From a virus: 20,052 bases of DNA. Both the position numbers and the translations under genes were made by a program. The stretch is from positions 1-20,052 of IMG/VR virus record IMGVR_UViG_3300021137_000127, one strand, 5' to 3'. Shown piece by piece: positions 6,918 to 14,378 of the stretch. Every line of letters starts with the position of its first letter. Position 1 is the first letter of the stretch. The notes beneath the pieces were generated by a model. The model was not told the origin of the DNA, ran no database searches, and saw only the letters and a program-made list of their open reading frames with translations.

Positions 6918-7127
6918 ATGGAAACAACCAAATTCTATGACCTGAATCCCGGCGACCGCTTTGTCGATCAGGATGACCGCGTCTGTACAAAGCTCACCAG
7001 CACCACGGCACGTCTGCATATCGCCCATCCGCCCAAGGAGTTCGGGCGCCGCATTGCTGCGATCGGCGCAGGTACGTTGGTTCGATTTCTTCCCATTATT
7101 CCAGCCAAATTCAAAGGAAATCCATGA
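6918..7127 (+). CDS. Small first late protein, 69 residues
   Basis: An unrecognised basic protein with a short beta-rich pattern (DLNPGDRFVDQDD, RVCTKL, RLHIAHPP), possibly a small barrel. No Shine-Dalgarno precedes the ATG, and the predicted transcription start coincides with it, so translation may be leaderless. Its end overlaps the endolysin start by four bases. It has no similarity to Mor/C, although it lies where Mu has the C-lys junction. Confidence 0.72.
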   Translation: METTKFYDLNPGDRFVDQDDRVCTKLTSTTARLHIAHPPKEFGRRIAAIGAGTLVRFLPIIPAKFKGNP

Positions 7128-7573
7128 ACCTATCCCCACATTTCACGCTGGAAGAACTGACGCATTCGCAGCAAGCGGTACGCGCCAGAATAGATAACAC
7201 GCCGAATACACCGCAACGTGCTTGTCTGGAACTCATCGCTAACCTATTGGAGGACGTGCGCCAGTTGCTCGGCAACCCCATTCAGATCAGCAGTGGCTTC
7301 CGCTGTACCAAGCTCAATACCCTGATAGGCGGCGCAAAAAATAGCCAGCATGTGCTGGGACTGGCAGTAGATTTCATCTGTCCTGGCTACGGCACGCCCA
7401 AAGAGATTTGCCAGACATTACTGGCCTCCGGTCTGAAGTTCGACCAGATGATCTGCGAAGGCACCTGGGTGCATCTGTCGCTGGATGTTGCAGGTCGGCC
7501 GCTGCGCAATCAGGTATTGACCGCTGTGTTTGAACCGGGTCGTAAAACTCGCTATCTGGAGGGGTTGGTATGA
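7124..7573 (+). CDS. Endolysin, M15-family zinc peptidase
   Basis: 149 residues. The peptidase M15 (D-Ala-D-Ala carboxypeptidase-like) signature is clear: SSGFRC (56-61), SQHVLGLAVD (74-83) with zinc ligands His76 and Asp83, and WVHLS with His117. It would cut peptidoglycan peptides at lysis. There is no signal peptide, so release by a holin is expected; the next gene encodes a small membrane protein. Mu gene lys occupies this place but is a different enzyme type. Confidence 0.93.
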   Translation: MNLSPHFTLEELTHSQQAVRARIDNTPNTPQRACLELIANLLEDVRQLLGNPIQISSGFRCTKLNTLIGGAKNSQHVLGLAVDFICPGYGTPKEICQTLLASGLKFDQMICEGTWVHLSLDVAGRPLRNQVLTAVFEPGRKTRYLEGLV

Positions 7574-7806
7574 CGATCACTGACCTGATTACCGATTCCG
7601 GTACCGGCATGCTGTCGCACACTAAGCTATGGGCAAATATCGCTTACTGCGCCGCGACCATCGCCTTTGGCTATATGGTTTATATGAACACTGCAACGTC
7701 TGAAATCTGGTTGATTTATCTGGCTAGTATCGGTGCATCGTCAACCCTTTCCAAGCTGCTCTCGCTCCGTTACGGCATGTCGGCGAATGCGGAGGTAAAA
7801 CCATGA
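7570..7806 (+). CDS. Small two-segment membrane protein, holin candidate
   Basis: 78 residues. LSHTKLWANIAY opens a first hydrophobic segment (about 21-41) and EIWLIYLASIGASSTLSKLL a second (about 45-64). Proteins with this SHTKLWANIA...WLIYL pattern are common beside phage endolysins. It lies between endolysin and spanin, coupled by ATGA overlaps on both sides, which supports a lysis role. Holin function is inferred from position and topology. Confidence 0.75.
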   Translation: MTITDLITDSGTGMLSHTKLWANIAYCAATIAFGYMVYMNTATSEIWLIYLASIGASSTLSKLLSLRYGMSANAEVKP

Positions 7807-8309
7807 TCCCGCTGCCTTGGCGTTTATTAGGCGGGCTGGTCATCGCACTGGCGCTATTTTTTGGCGGTTATGGATTAGGGGCGAAGCATGCAAAAACAGA
7901 GTGTATGGCGGGACAGGTCGAGGCGCAACGCGCAGCAGTGGCGGAAGCAACAAAAGAAGATCTACGCCGGGAAGCTGTTGGTACAGCGCGAGAGACTACA
8001 CGCGACCAGATCCGTATCGTTTACAAAACCATCAAGGAGCAAGCGCGTGAAACTGTTAATAATCATCCTGAGTTTAACGATTGCGGCCTTGATGCTGACG
8101 GGCTGCGCCTCTGGAACGCCGCCAATAGCGGTGAAGCCGCGCCCGTGCCCAGCGAACCTTACGTATCCATGCACCGTGCCGCCACCAGCGAAATCAGGCA
8201 GTTTGGCGGATCTGCTGGCGAATCACGTCGAGTCGATGGAGCTGGCAGCACAGTGCCGGGATCAGCTGGCGAAACTGGCAGAGTGCGCACGGGAGTGATT
8301 TATGACTGA
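7803..8309 (+). CDS. Rz: Inner-membrane spanin, Rz-like
   Basis: 168 residues. One N-terminal membrane anchor (about 8-26, LLGGLVIALALFFGGYGLG) is followed by a charged helical periplasmic part (about 30-90) and a Gly/Ser-rich tail. It should pair with Rz1 to fuse inner and outer membranes at lysis. The Rz1 gene lies wholly inside it in the +1 frame, the classic nested arrangement. The tail is compositionally odd because it is constrained by the nested frame. Confidence 0.88.
   Translation: MIPLPWRLLGGLVIALALFFGGYGLGAKHAKTECMAGQVEAQRAAVAEATKEDLRREAVGTARETTRDQIRIVYKTIKEQARETVNNHPEFNDCGLDADGLRLWNAANSGEAAPVPSEPYVSMHRAATSEIRQFGGSAGESRRVDGAGSTVPGSAGETGRVRTGVIYD
8047..8298 (+). CDS. Rz1: Outer-membrane lipoprotein spanin, Rz1, nested in Rz
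   Basis: Starts at GTG 8047, not at an upstream ATG of the same frame (7888): AAGGAG (8034-8039) is seven bases before it, and the start gives a perfect lipoprotein signal (KLLIIILSLTIAALMLTGC, lipidated Cys20). The mature protein of 64 residues begins Pro-rich (TPPIAVKPRPCP, TVPPP), typical of Rz1, and ends helical. It lies wholly inside Rz and ends 11 bases before the Rz stop. Confidence 0.9.
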   Translation: MKLLIIILSLTIAALMLTGCASGTPPIAVKPRPCPANLTYPCTVPPPAKSGSLADLLANHVESMELAAQCRDQLAKLAECARE

Positions 8310-8508
8310 TGAAATTGATCGCGCCTGCGAGGCTGAAGAGTGGTTTCGCAGCCAGGCGCTGGATAACCGGCAGGTAATGGCGGATGCCATGCCGTTCACT
8401 GGTCAATGCTACAACTGTGAATTAACGATTGATTCCGGCAGTTTCTGTGATGTCGATTGTCGGGATGATTACGATCTGCGTGAAAAGCAGAATAAACAAA
8501 GGGTGTAA
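8302..8508 (+). CDS. Small zinc-finger protein
   Basis: 68 residues. Cys36, Cys39, Cys49 and Cys53 form C-x2-C...C-x3-C within GQCYNCE and FCDVDCRDDYDLREK, a pattern seen in small phage proteins annotated as DksA/TraR-like or zinc-ribbon. The N-terminal half is acidic and helical, as in DksA/TraR proteins, which bind RNA polymerase. The start overlaps the Rz end. Role uncertain. Confidence 0.8.
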   Translation: MTDEIDRACEAEEWFRSQALDNRQVMADAMPFTGQCYNCELTIDSGSFCDVDCRDDYDLREKQNKQRV

Positions 8509-8510
8509 GC

Positions 8511-8858
8511 ATGGATTCAGTTATTGAGTGGATAAAGTTGGGCGTCGTATTGCTGGGATTACTGGTCAATGTAGCGTCATTTATGTACGTCAGATCGTCG
8601 AATAAAGACAAGGCCACAAAAGATCAGATTGAAAAAATGGAAACCGATCTGGACGAAAAGCTGGATGGACAATCAGAGCGTATTACCCGACTTGAAACTA
8701 GCGCTGAAAACTCCCCTACGCATGCAGATCTAGGTGGTATTCACGAAAAAATAAACCAGCTGAGGGCAGAAGTCGGCCATCTATCGGGAGAGTTCATCGG
8801 TGTTCGTAATCTACTCAATACCATCCATCAACACTTACTGACTGGAGGTAAAAAGTGA
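8511..8858 (+). CDS. Mu gp25-like protein (DUF2730)
   Basis: 115 residues: an N-terminal membrane segment (about 9-28, LGVVLLGLLVNVASFMYV) followed by a long coiled coil to about 110. This topology and the place before gp26/gp27 identify the DUF2730 family of Mu-like phages. Function unknown. Its stop overlaps the next start as GTGA. Confidence 0.87.
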   Translation: MDSVIEWIKLGVVLLGLLVNVASFMYVRSSNKDKATKDQIEKMETDLDEKLDGQSERITRLETSAENSPTHADLGGIHEKINQLRAEVGHLSGEFIGVRNLLNTIHQHLLTGGKK

Positions 8859-9184
8859 CTACTTACGCCGAAGAAATAACCGCATCACGCCGCCTGTCTA
8901 TCCTTCTGGCGCTGTACTTTGCGAATGCCTTCACAATGAATCGCGCTGTGTTGCGCGATCAGGTCGGACGCACCGGATACGTGACCAGCATGGATGAAAT
9001 GATGGCTGATCTTGAATGGCTGGTCAGCATTGATCTGATTGAATTGCTGGCGATGGATGTAGTGCGACTCACCTATCGCGGTGAAGATATCGCGCTGGGT
9101 CGCAGCCAGATTGACGGTGTGCGCCGCCCTTCTCCTGTGGTGCCGCAAAGCAAGCCCGCCGCTAAACCACTGAGTCTGATCTGA
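8855..9184 (+). CDS. Mu gp26-position protein, winged-helix (VpaChn25_0724-like)
   Basis: 109 residues from GTG 8855, with TGGAGG six bases before. The motif order fits a phage winged-helix family: RRLSILLALYFANAF, NRAVLRDQVGRTG, MMADLEWLVSIDLIELL, VVRLTYRGEDIALGRSQIDGVRRPSP. It sits between gp25- and gp27-like genes as in Mu. DNA binding is likely; a link to packaging is inferred from position. Confidence 0.85.
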   Translation: MTTYAEEITASRRLSILLALYFANAFTMNRAVLRDQVGRTGYVTSMDEMMADLEWLVSIDLIELLAMDVVRLTYRGEDIALGRSQIDGVRRPSPVVPQSKPAAKPLSLI

Positions 9185-9684
9185 TGGCACACGGTGAAGA
9201 TGCTCGCCGCTCAGTTCGTGCGGCCTATGTGTTTGACCAGTTGTCGCTGGAAGTTGCTGCTGCCAAATTAGGTGTTCCGTATGCCACGGCACGTAACTGG
9301 AAGCGCACAGGTAAAGAACTGGGTGACGACTGGGACAAGGCACGCGGCGCGCAGATGATCGCCGGTGGCGGCATTGAGGACGTGGTACGCCAGACACTAG
9401 CTGTGGTGGTACAGCAAGTTCAAGCCACCGTTGAATCCATCCAGCAAGCACCCGATATGGCACCGGGCGACAAAGTACAGATGCTGTGCAGTCTGGCCGA
9501 TGCCTATAACAAGCTGATGGCCGCCAGTCGCAAGCTGATGCCGGAGACCGACAAGCTTGCTGTGGCCACGGATGTGGTCAAGCGTTATGCCGAGTTTGTC
9601 CGGGTCAAGTATCCAAAACACATGCTGGTTGTGATTGAGACGATGGAGCCGTTCGGTGACGAACTGGCGAGAGCGTATGGTTAA
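9184..9684 (+). CDS. Small terminase-type protein, Mu gp27-like (DUF1804)
   Basis: 166 residues. The N-terminal helix-turn-helix (EVAAAKLGVPYATARNWKR, about 23-41) is followed by a helical body (IEDVVRQTLAVVV, DKVQMLCSLADAYNKL). These match DUF1804, the putative small terminase that recognises the phage end for headful packaging. The start overlaps the previous stop (TGATG). Confidence 0.92.
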   Translation: MAHGEDARRSVRAAYVFDQLSLEVAAAKLGVPYATARNWKRTGKELGDDWDKARGAQMIAGGGIEDVVRQTLAVVVQQVQATVESIQQAPDMAPGDKVQMLCSLADAYNKLMAASRKLMPETDKLAVATDVVKRYAEFVRVKYPKHMLVVIETMEPFGDELARAYG

Positions 9685-9847
9685 AGTAAAAGACTGTGAA
9701 TGGGCTCGCGCGTCTTCGCTAAGAAAACGTGTATCGGGCTGTTTTGGGTATCTGCTCATGGCGCTGGTCACGTTATTCGATCCAGTGAGTGCCGATATGG
9801 AGATGTACAAGGTGCTGCGAGAGCAGTTTGAAGACGATGGCAAGTAA
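9677..9847 (+). CDS. Small ORF between terminase genes, 56 residues
   Basis: From ATG 9677, chosen because it overlaps the previous stop by eight bases; a longer in-frame start at 9635 would sit deep in the gp27-like gene. It has a basic first third (CEWARASSLRKR), a hydrophobic segment (FGYLLMALVTLF) and an acidic end. Possibly a small membrane protein. It overlaps the terminase start, consistent with coupling. No family recognised. Confidence 0.6.
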   Translation: MVKVKDCEWARASSLRKRVSGCFGYLLMALVTLFDPVSADMEMYKVLREQFEDDGK

Positions 9848-11462
9848 CCAAACCTCAAAACGCGCATTCCTTGAAGAGATAGGCAAGCTAGCCCAGAACT
9901 TCCGCATGCAGATCGAAGCGGAGGTGGACGGCTTCGATCCGGATCCGGCTGCGCTCGCTGAACGACGTGCACGGGCGATGGGTGACTATCGCTTTTTTGC
10001 GCGCACCTACTTTCCGCACTACGTTAAAAAGGGCGAAGCGGCGTTACATACCTACCTCTATGACCGCTTGCCTGAGATTGTCGATAACGGCACAGGCGAT
10101 CATGAAGCGATTGCCGCACCGCGCGGTAATGCAAAATCCACCCTGGTTACCCAGATCTTCGTAATCTGGTGCGTCGTCACAGGCCGTAAGCATTATCCGG
10201 TGATCGTCATGGATGCGCTGGATCAGGCGGCAACCATGCTGGAGGCGATCAAGGCTGAGCTGGCATTCAATCCGCGTCTGAAAATGGACTTTCCGGAGGC
10301 GTGCGGCGGCGGCAGGGTTTGGAATGTCGGCACCATCATCACCGCCAACGATGCCAAGATACAGGCATTCGGTTCAGGTAAGCGGATGCGCGGCCTGCGT
10401 CACGGCCCGCATCGCCCTGATCTGGTGATCGGCGACGATCTGGAAAATGATGAGAACGTGCGCAGTCCTGAGCAGCGCGACAAGCTGGAAAACTGGCTGA
10501 AAAAAACCGTTCTTTCCCTGGGCGAAGCGGATGACACGATGGATGTGATCATCATCGGGACCATCCTGCACTATGACTCGGTGCTGTCCCGCCTGCTCAA
10601 AAACCCACTCTGGTCATCGAAGAAATTCCGCAGCATCGAGCGCTGGCCAGACAACATGCATCTGTGGGAGAAGTGGGAAGAACGGCTGCTCAACGAAGGG
10701 CCTGAGGCCGCATTACAGCTTTACACCAGGTGTAAAGAGGAGATGGAAGCCGGTGCGGTCATATGCTGGCCGGATGGGCAGCCGCTCTATAAGTTGATGG
10801 TCAAACGCGCCCGCGATGGCCGTCCGGCATTCGATTCTGAACAACAGAACGATCCTGTATCAGGTGACGATGCGCCGTTCGCGCATATCCTGGACGATTG
10901 CTGGTATCAGTACCTGCCGCCTAATCTGATTTATTTCGGTGCATGTGATCCGTCACTGGGCAAGGCAGGCGCATCACGTGACCCGTCCGCCTTACTGGTC
11001 GGCGGTTATGACCGTACTACCGGCAAACTGTATGTGGTCGAAGCGGCGATTAAAAAACGCCTGCCAGATCGTATCATTGAAGACGTGATCGAACTTCAAC
11101 GGAAATACCGCTGTGTACTATGGGTAGTAGAAACAGTGCAGTTTCAGGAGTTCTTGTATACCGAGCTGGTGAAGCGTTCAGCGATTGCGGGAGTTCCTGT
11201 CCCTGCCCGTGCAGTCAAACCCACAGCGGACAAGCTGCTGCGCATCGAGACGCTACAGCCACATTTTGCCAACGGCCTGATCAAGCTAAATCCCAGCCAA
11301 ACCACGCTGATTGACCAGCTGCGTCACTTCCCCAAAGCGGATCATGACGATGGCCCTGATGCCTTACATATGCTCTGGGTGGCTGCATTATCAGGAAGTG
11401 CCGGTATGGAATTTCAAACGTTGGGACAGCGACGCGTCTCGACACGTATGAACGATTATTAA
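9837..11462 (+). CDS. Large terminase subunit, Mu gp28-like
   Basis: The DNA-packaging motor: N-terminal ATPase plus C-terminal nuclease. The start at ATG 9837 gives 541 residues (Mu gp28 is about 550); an in-frame start at 9789 lies inside the preceding gene. A Walker A-like APRGNAKST is at 94-102 and Walker B LVIGDD at 196-201. The RNase H-type nuclease shows FGACDPS with Asp371 and a late DDGPDALHM with Asp508. RMRGLRHGPHRPD just before Walker B is typical of the family. Confidence 0.96.
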   Translation: MASNQTSKRAFLEEIGKLAQNFRMQIEAEVDGFDPDPAALAERRARAMGDYRFFARTYFPHYVKKGEAALHTYLYDRLPEIVDNGTGDHEAIAAPRGNAKSTLVTQIFVIWCVVTGRKHYPVIVMDALDQAATMLEAIKAELAFNPRLKMDFPEACGGGRVWNVGTIITANDAKIQAFGSGKRMRGLRHGPHRPDLVIGDDLENDENVRSPEQRDKLENWLKKTVLSLGEADDTMDVIIIGTILHYDSVLSRLLKNPLWSSKKFRSIERWPDNMHLWEKWEERLLNEGPEAALQLYTRCKEEMEAGAVICWPDGQPLYKLMVKRARDGRPAFDSEQQNDPVSGDDAPFAHILDDCWYQYLPPNLIYFGACDPSLGKAGASRDPSALLVGGYDRTTGKLYVVEAAIKKRLPDRIIEDVIELQRKYRCVLWVVETVQFQEFLYTELVKRSAIAGVPVPARAVKPTADKLLRIETLQPHFANGLIKLNPSQTTLIDQLRHFPKADHDDGPDALHMLWVAALSGSAGMEFQTLGQRRVSTRMNDY

Positions 11463-11468
11463 GGCTGA

Positions 11469-12944
11469 ATGATCATGAATGATATTAAAAACTCACATCC
11501 TCCCGCAGAGACTGACGAAATCGCCAGCGTTAAACGCGACCCGTTTTTACCGCTTTTCAGCGGTCTTTTACAGCAAAACGATGACACGCTGGCCACACGC
11601 GGTCAGGGAAAAGGCATCCGGCTCTATGAAGAGATCGAGCGCGACGCACATGCTTTTTCCTGCCTGCATAAACGCAAGATGGCGGTCATCTCACGCCCGT
11701 GGGAAGTCACACCAGCCAGCGAATCCGCACTGGATCAGCATGCCGCCGAGGTGGTGCGCGCACAGCTGGGTAATATCGGTTTTGATCACCTCTGCCTGAA
11801 TCTGCTAGACGCGATCAACAAGGGGTTTTCCGTCGGTGAAATTTTGTGGGCAACCACGGGCAGTGAGATCGTAGCCAGCGAAGTCCGCGCACGCGATCAA
11901 CGCCGTTTCTGGTTTGGTGAAAACTACGAACTTCGCCTGAAAACCCTCACCAATATGCTGCCGGGTGAAGAGTTGCCTGAGCGCAAGTTCATTGTCCATT
12001 CTCTGGGGGCAAAAGACGGAAATCCTTATGGCATGGGCTTGGGTAGCAAGCTGTTCTGGCTGGTCTGGTTCAAGCGTCAGGGCATTACCTTCTGGTTAAC
12101 ACTGTTGGACAAATTCGGCTCACCGACTGCTGTCGGAAAATATCCCAATGGCACGCAGCCCCCCGATCAGCAAAAGCTGCTGGATGCGTTGTCCGCCATC
12201 TCGCAGGACTCTGGGGTAATTGTGCCGGAAGGCATGCTGATCGAGCTGCTCGAAGCCACGCGAGGCGGTAACGTCGGCTATGAACAGATGATCCGCTACA
12301 TGGATGAGCAGATCAGTTACTGCGTGTTGGGCGAAGCGCCCAGTGCTAAAGGTTCGGGCGGTGCGTTGGCCAGCGCGGCAATCACGCGCAACGAGGTACG
12401 ACTTGAGCTGGTTCAGTTCGATGCAGATATGTTGTCGGCTACGCTCAACAACACGCTGGTTAAATGGATCACCGAATACAACGTCCCTGGTGCAAAGCCG
12501 CCCACAGTATGGCGCAAGATCGTCGAGGCCGAGGACATCAAGCTACGTGCCGAGCGCGATCAAATCCTGTTCAACATGGGGATGCGCCCAGACGATGTTT
12601 ACCAGGCGGAGAATTATCCTGGCTGGACGTTTCAGGCGCAGCCAAAAAACCAAACCCAAGGTGCTGGTACGCCAGTAGCGTTCGCAGAGGGTGAGCTTTT
12701 TCCAGACCAGAAAGCATTGGATAGTGGTATTGAGGGCCTTAACGCCGACAAATTGACGGCACAGGCTCAAGTGGCGCTCAAGCCTGTTCTGGATCTGATC
12801 GCGGCCTCTACCGACTATGCTGAGGTGTTCGACAAGCTGGCTGAGACATTTCCGACTATGAATACACAGCAGCTTGAACAGACACTGGCCAGAGCGATGT
12901 TCGTGGCCGATGTTTGGGGAAAATTGAGCGCGCAATCAGAATGA
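11469..12944 (+). CDS. Portal protein, Mu gp29-like (DUF935)
   Basis: 491 residues forming the dodecameric ring at the head vertex. Family patterns are clear: RDPFLPLFSGLLQQNDDTL, GIRLYEEIERDAHAFSCLHKRKMAV, PWEVTPAS, a stretch with NKGFSVGEILW, GNPYGMGLGSKLFWLVWFKRQ and FGSPTAVGKYP, then GEAPSAKGSGGALASAAI. A second ATG at 11475 could be the true start; both follow AAGG at 11461. The stop overlaps the F-like start by an ATGA. Confidence 0.96.
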   Translation: MIMNDIKNSHPPAETDEIASVKRDPFLPLFSGLLQQNDDTLATRGQGKGIRLYEEIERDAHAFSCLHKRKMAVISRPWEVTPASESALDQHAAEVVRAQLGNIGFDHLCLNLLDAINKGFSVGEILWATTGSEIVASEVRARDQRRFWFGENYELRLKTLTNMLPGEELPERKFIVHSLGAKDGNPYGMGLGSKLFWLVWFKRQGITFWLTLLDKFGSPTAVGKYPNGTQPPDQQKLLDALSAISQDSGVIVPEGMLIELLEATRGGNVGYEQMIRYMDEQISYCVLGEAPSAKGSGGALASAAITRNEVRLELVQFDADMLSATLNNTLVKWITEYNVPGAKPPTVWRKIVEAEDIKLRAERDQILFNMGMRPDDVYQAENYPGWTFQAQPKNQTQGAGTPVAFAEGELFPDQKALDSGIEGLNADKLTAQAQVALKPVLDLIAASTDYAEVFDKLAETFPTMNTQQLEQTLARAMFVADVWGKLSAQSE

Positions 12945-14260
12945 ATAAGGTTGATCTGTCTGCTGTATTCGGATTGCCGCCTGAGAAGGCGATCGAATAC
13001 TTCCAGTCTAAGGGTTACGCAATCACCTGGTCATGGCGCGACTTATGGCAGGAATCCCAGGCTAAAGCATTCACCGTAGCCAAGGTGATGAATACCGATA
13101 TCCTCAATGATATTCGCGGTGCGCTGGATGAAGCGTTAAACAACGGCACCACCTTGCGCGATTTTGAGAAAAAGTTAACGCCAATCCTGCAAGCAAAAGG
13201 CTGGTGGGGAAAGACCGAACACATTGATACCCTGACCGGTGAAGTGAGTACTGTTCAGCTCGGCAGCCCGCGCCGCCTCAAGACGATCTATCAGACCAAT
13301 ATGCAAACCGCCTACATGGCCGGACGCTATCGCAGCATGATGGAAAGCGTAGACAGTCACCCCTACTGGCAATATGTCGCGGTACTGGATGGCCGCACCC
13401 GCCCGACGCACCGGGCCATGAATGGTCGTGTGTTCCGTTATGACGATGCGCTATGGGGTGCTATGTATCCGCCGAATGGCTTCAACTGCCGTTGCCGCGT
13501 GAGCGCGATCAGTGCTGTTGAGGTAAAGCGTGACGGCATCACGGTGGAATCATCTGCTGACCGCCTGATCGATCATGACATTCGCATGAAGGATGGCAGC
13601 GCGGTTCAGGTCAAGGCGCTGCGCATCAAGGTGGATGGTCAAGATAAGCTATTCGCACCGGATGCGGGATGGAGCTACAACCCTGGCCGCGCCGTATTCG
13701 GCAACGATGTTGAGGTGATGCGCAAGATCAGTGCGGTGAAAGACCGCGCCATCCGCGTACAGGCCGTGCAGGCGATCAATAACTCAGAACTACGTCATCA
13801 GGTATTTGCCAACTGGGTCAGCACGGCGCTGACCAAGCGTGCACCAGGACATGAGGCACAGGTGGTAGGTTTTGTATCCGAAGACATTGCCGACTTCGCC
13901 AGGAAGAACAACGGCGGTGTAAATGCGGCTCGTGTGCTGGCCTTGCCTGAAAAACGCCTGGTACATGCAGACAGTGTAAAACATCAAGGCGATGGCATCA
14001 CGCTCACGCTGACGCAATATCAGGTATTACCTCAAGTGGTCGCTGAGCCTGAGGCGGTGTACTGGGATAAGTTGCACAAGAATCTGGTCTATGTTGCAAA
14101 CGATGGGGATGGCGGCTTGATCTACGTTCCAGTCGACGCCGCAACCAACGTCAAACATCACGGCAAACTCGATGCCATTGTGAACGCGTACCGGCTGCCG
14201 GCAACGAATGACGGGACAGGAAGATTGAAAGATGGGAAGCGATTCGTAAAAATGGAGTGA
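12941..14260 (+). CDS. F: Head morphogenesis protein F with C-terminal nuclease-toxin-like domain
   Basis: 439 residues from ATG 12941; an in-frame start at 12914 is rejected in favour of the ATGA overlap with the portal stop. The MuF domain covers about 40-190, with LDGRTRPTHRAMNGRVF (149-165) and NGFNCRCRV (179-187). Residues about 305-421 (VGFVSEDIADFA, ALPEKRLVHADSVKHQG, EAVYWDKLHKNLVYV, KLDAIVNAYRL) resemble the PBECR-type (Barnase/EndoU/ColE5-D/RelE-like) C-terminal domains often joined to MuF. MuF proteins enter the head and may be injected, so the tail could act in the next host. That domain call is by eye. Confidence 0.93.
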   Translation: MNKVDLSAVFGLPPEKAIEYFQSKGYAITWSWRDLWQESQAKAFTVAKVMNTDILNDIRGALDEALNNGTTLRDFEKKLTPILQAKGWWGKTEHIDTLTGEVSTVQLGSPRRLKTIYQTNMQTAYMAGRYRSMMESVDSHPYWQYVAVLDGRTRPTHRAMNGRVFRYDDALWGAMYPPNGFNCRCRVSAISAVEVKRDGITVESSADRLIDHDIRMKDGSAVQVKALRIKVDGQDKLFAPDAGWSYNPGRAVFGNDVEVMRKISAVKDRAIRVQAVQAINNSELRHQVFANWVSTALTKRAPGHEAQVVGFVSEDIADFARKNNGGVNAARVLALPEKRLVHADSVKHQGDGITLTLTQYQVLPQVVAEPEAVYWDKLHKNLVYVANDGDGGLIYVPVDAATNVKHHGKLDAIVNAYRLPATNDGTGRLKDGKRFVKME

Positions 14261-14339
14261 AGGTCGGCGGCGGGACTTGAACCTGCATACTTCGCTGCTT
14301 GAGCAGTTAGCCATTACCCATCGGCGGACAACCGACCTT
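14260..14339 (-). ncRNA. tRNA-like element, antisense, in the F-G gap
   Basis: Read on the minus strand, the ends pair as AAGGTCGG/CCGACCTT, and a 7-bp acceptor-like stem is possible. A T-arm-like GCAGG-TTCAAGT-CCCGC (one A-C mismatch) with a classic TTCAAGT loop lies near the 3' side. GCC-GATGGGTAAT-GGC resembles a D-arm. The central CTGC-TCAA-GCAG hairpin has a 4-base loop, so no normal 7-base anticodon loop exists, and CCA is not encoded. It fills the gap from the F stop almost to the G ribosome site. Candidates: a degraded tRNA, a tRNA mimic RNA, or simply a stable hairpin in the late mRNA. A good promoter precedes it. Confidence 0.45.
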
Positions 14340-14341
14340 GC

Positions 14342-14378
14342 TGAGACGATTATAAGAGGTAGTCATGTTCGAAATCAA
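14342..14378 (-). promoter_or_regulatory. Minus-strand promoter reading into the tRNA-like element
   Basis: On the minus strand there is a TTGATT (-35, 14378-14373), an 18-base spacer and a perfect TATAAT (-10, 14354-14349). The expected start is near 14342, just before the tRNA-like element at 14339. A run of five T occurs on this strand about seven bases past the element (14253-14249). The spot also holds the ribosome site of G on the + strand, so chance cannot be excluded. Confidence 0.5.

Noticed and set aside
6918-7127. C-type late activator in the Mu C position
   Set aside because: The 69-residue product is too short and has no helix-turn-helix; it does not resemble Mor or C.
8885-9463. 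Minus-strand open frame of 192 residues
   Set aside because: It is antisense to two well-supported genes of known families, has low-complexity Arg/His/Pro composition and no ribosome site; it is a coding shadow.
9397-9972. Minus-strand open frame of 191 residues
   Set aside because: Antisense to the gp27-like and terminase genes, with composition typical of a reverse frame; no domain seen.
14260-14339. A normal functional tRNA gene on the minus strand
   Set aside because: No 7-base anticodon loop can be formed, arm spacing is off by one or more bases, and no CCA is encoded; reported only as tRNA-like.
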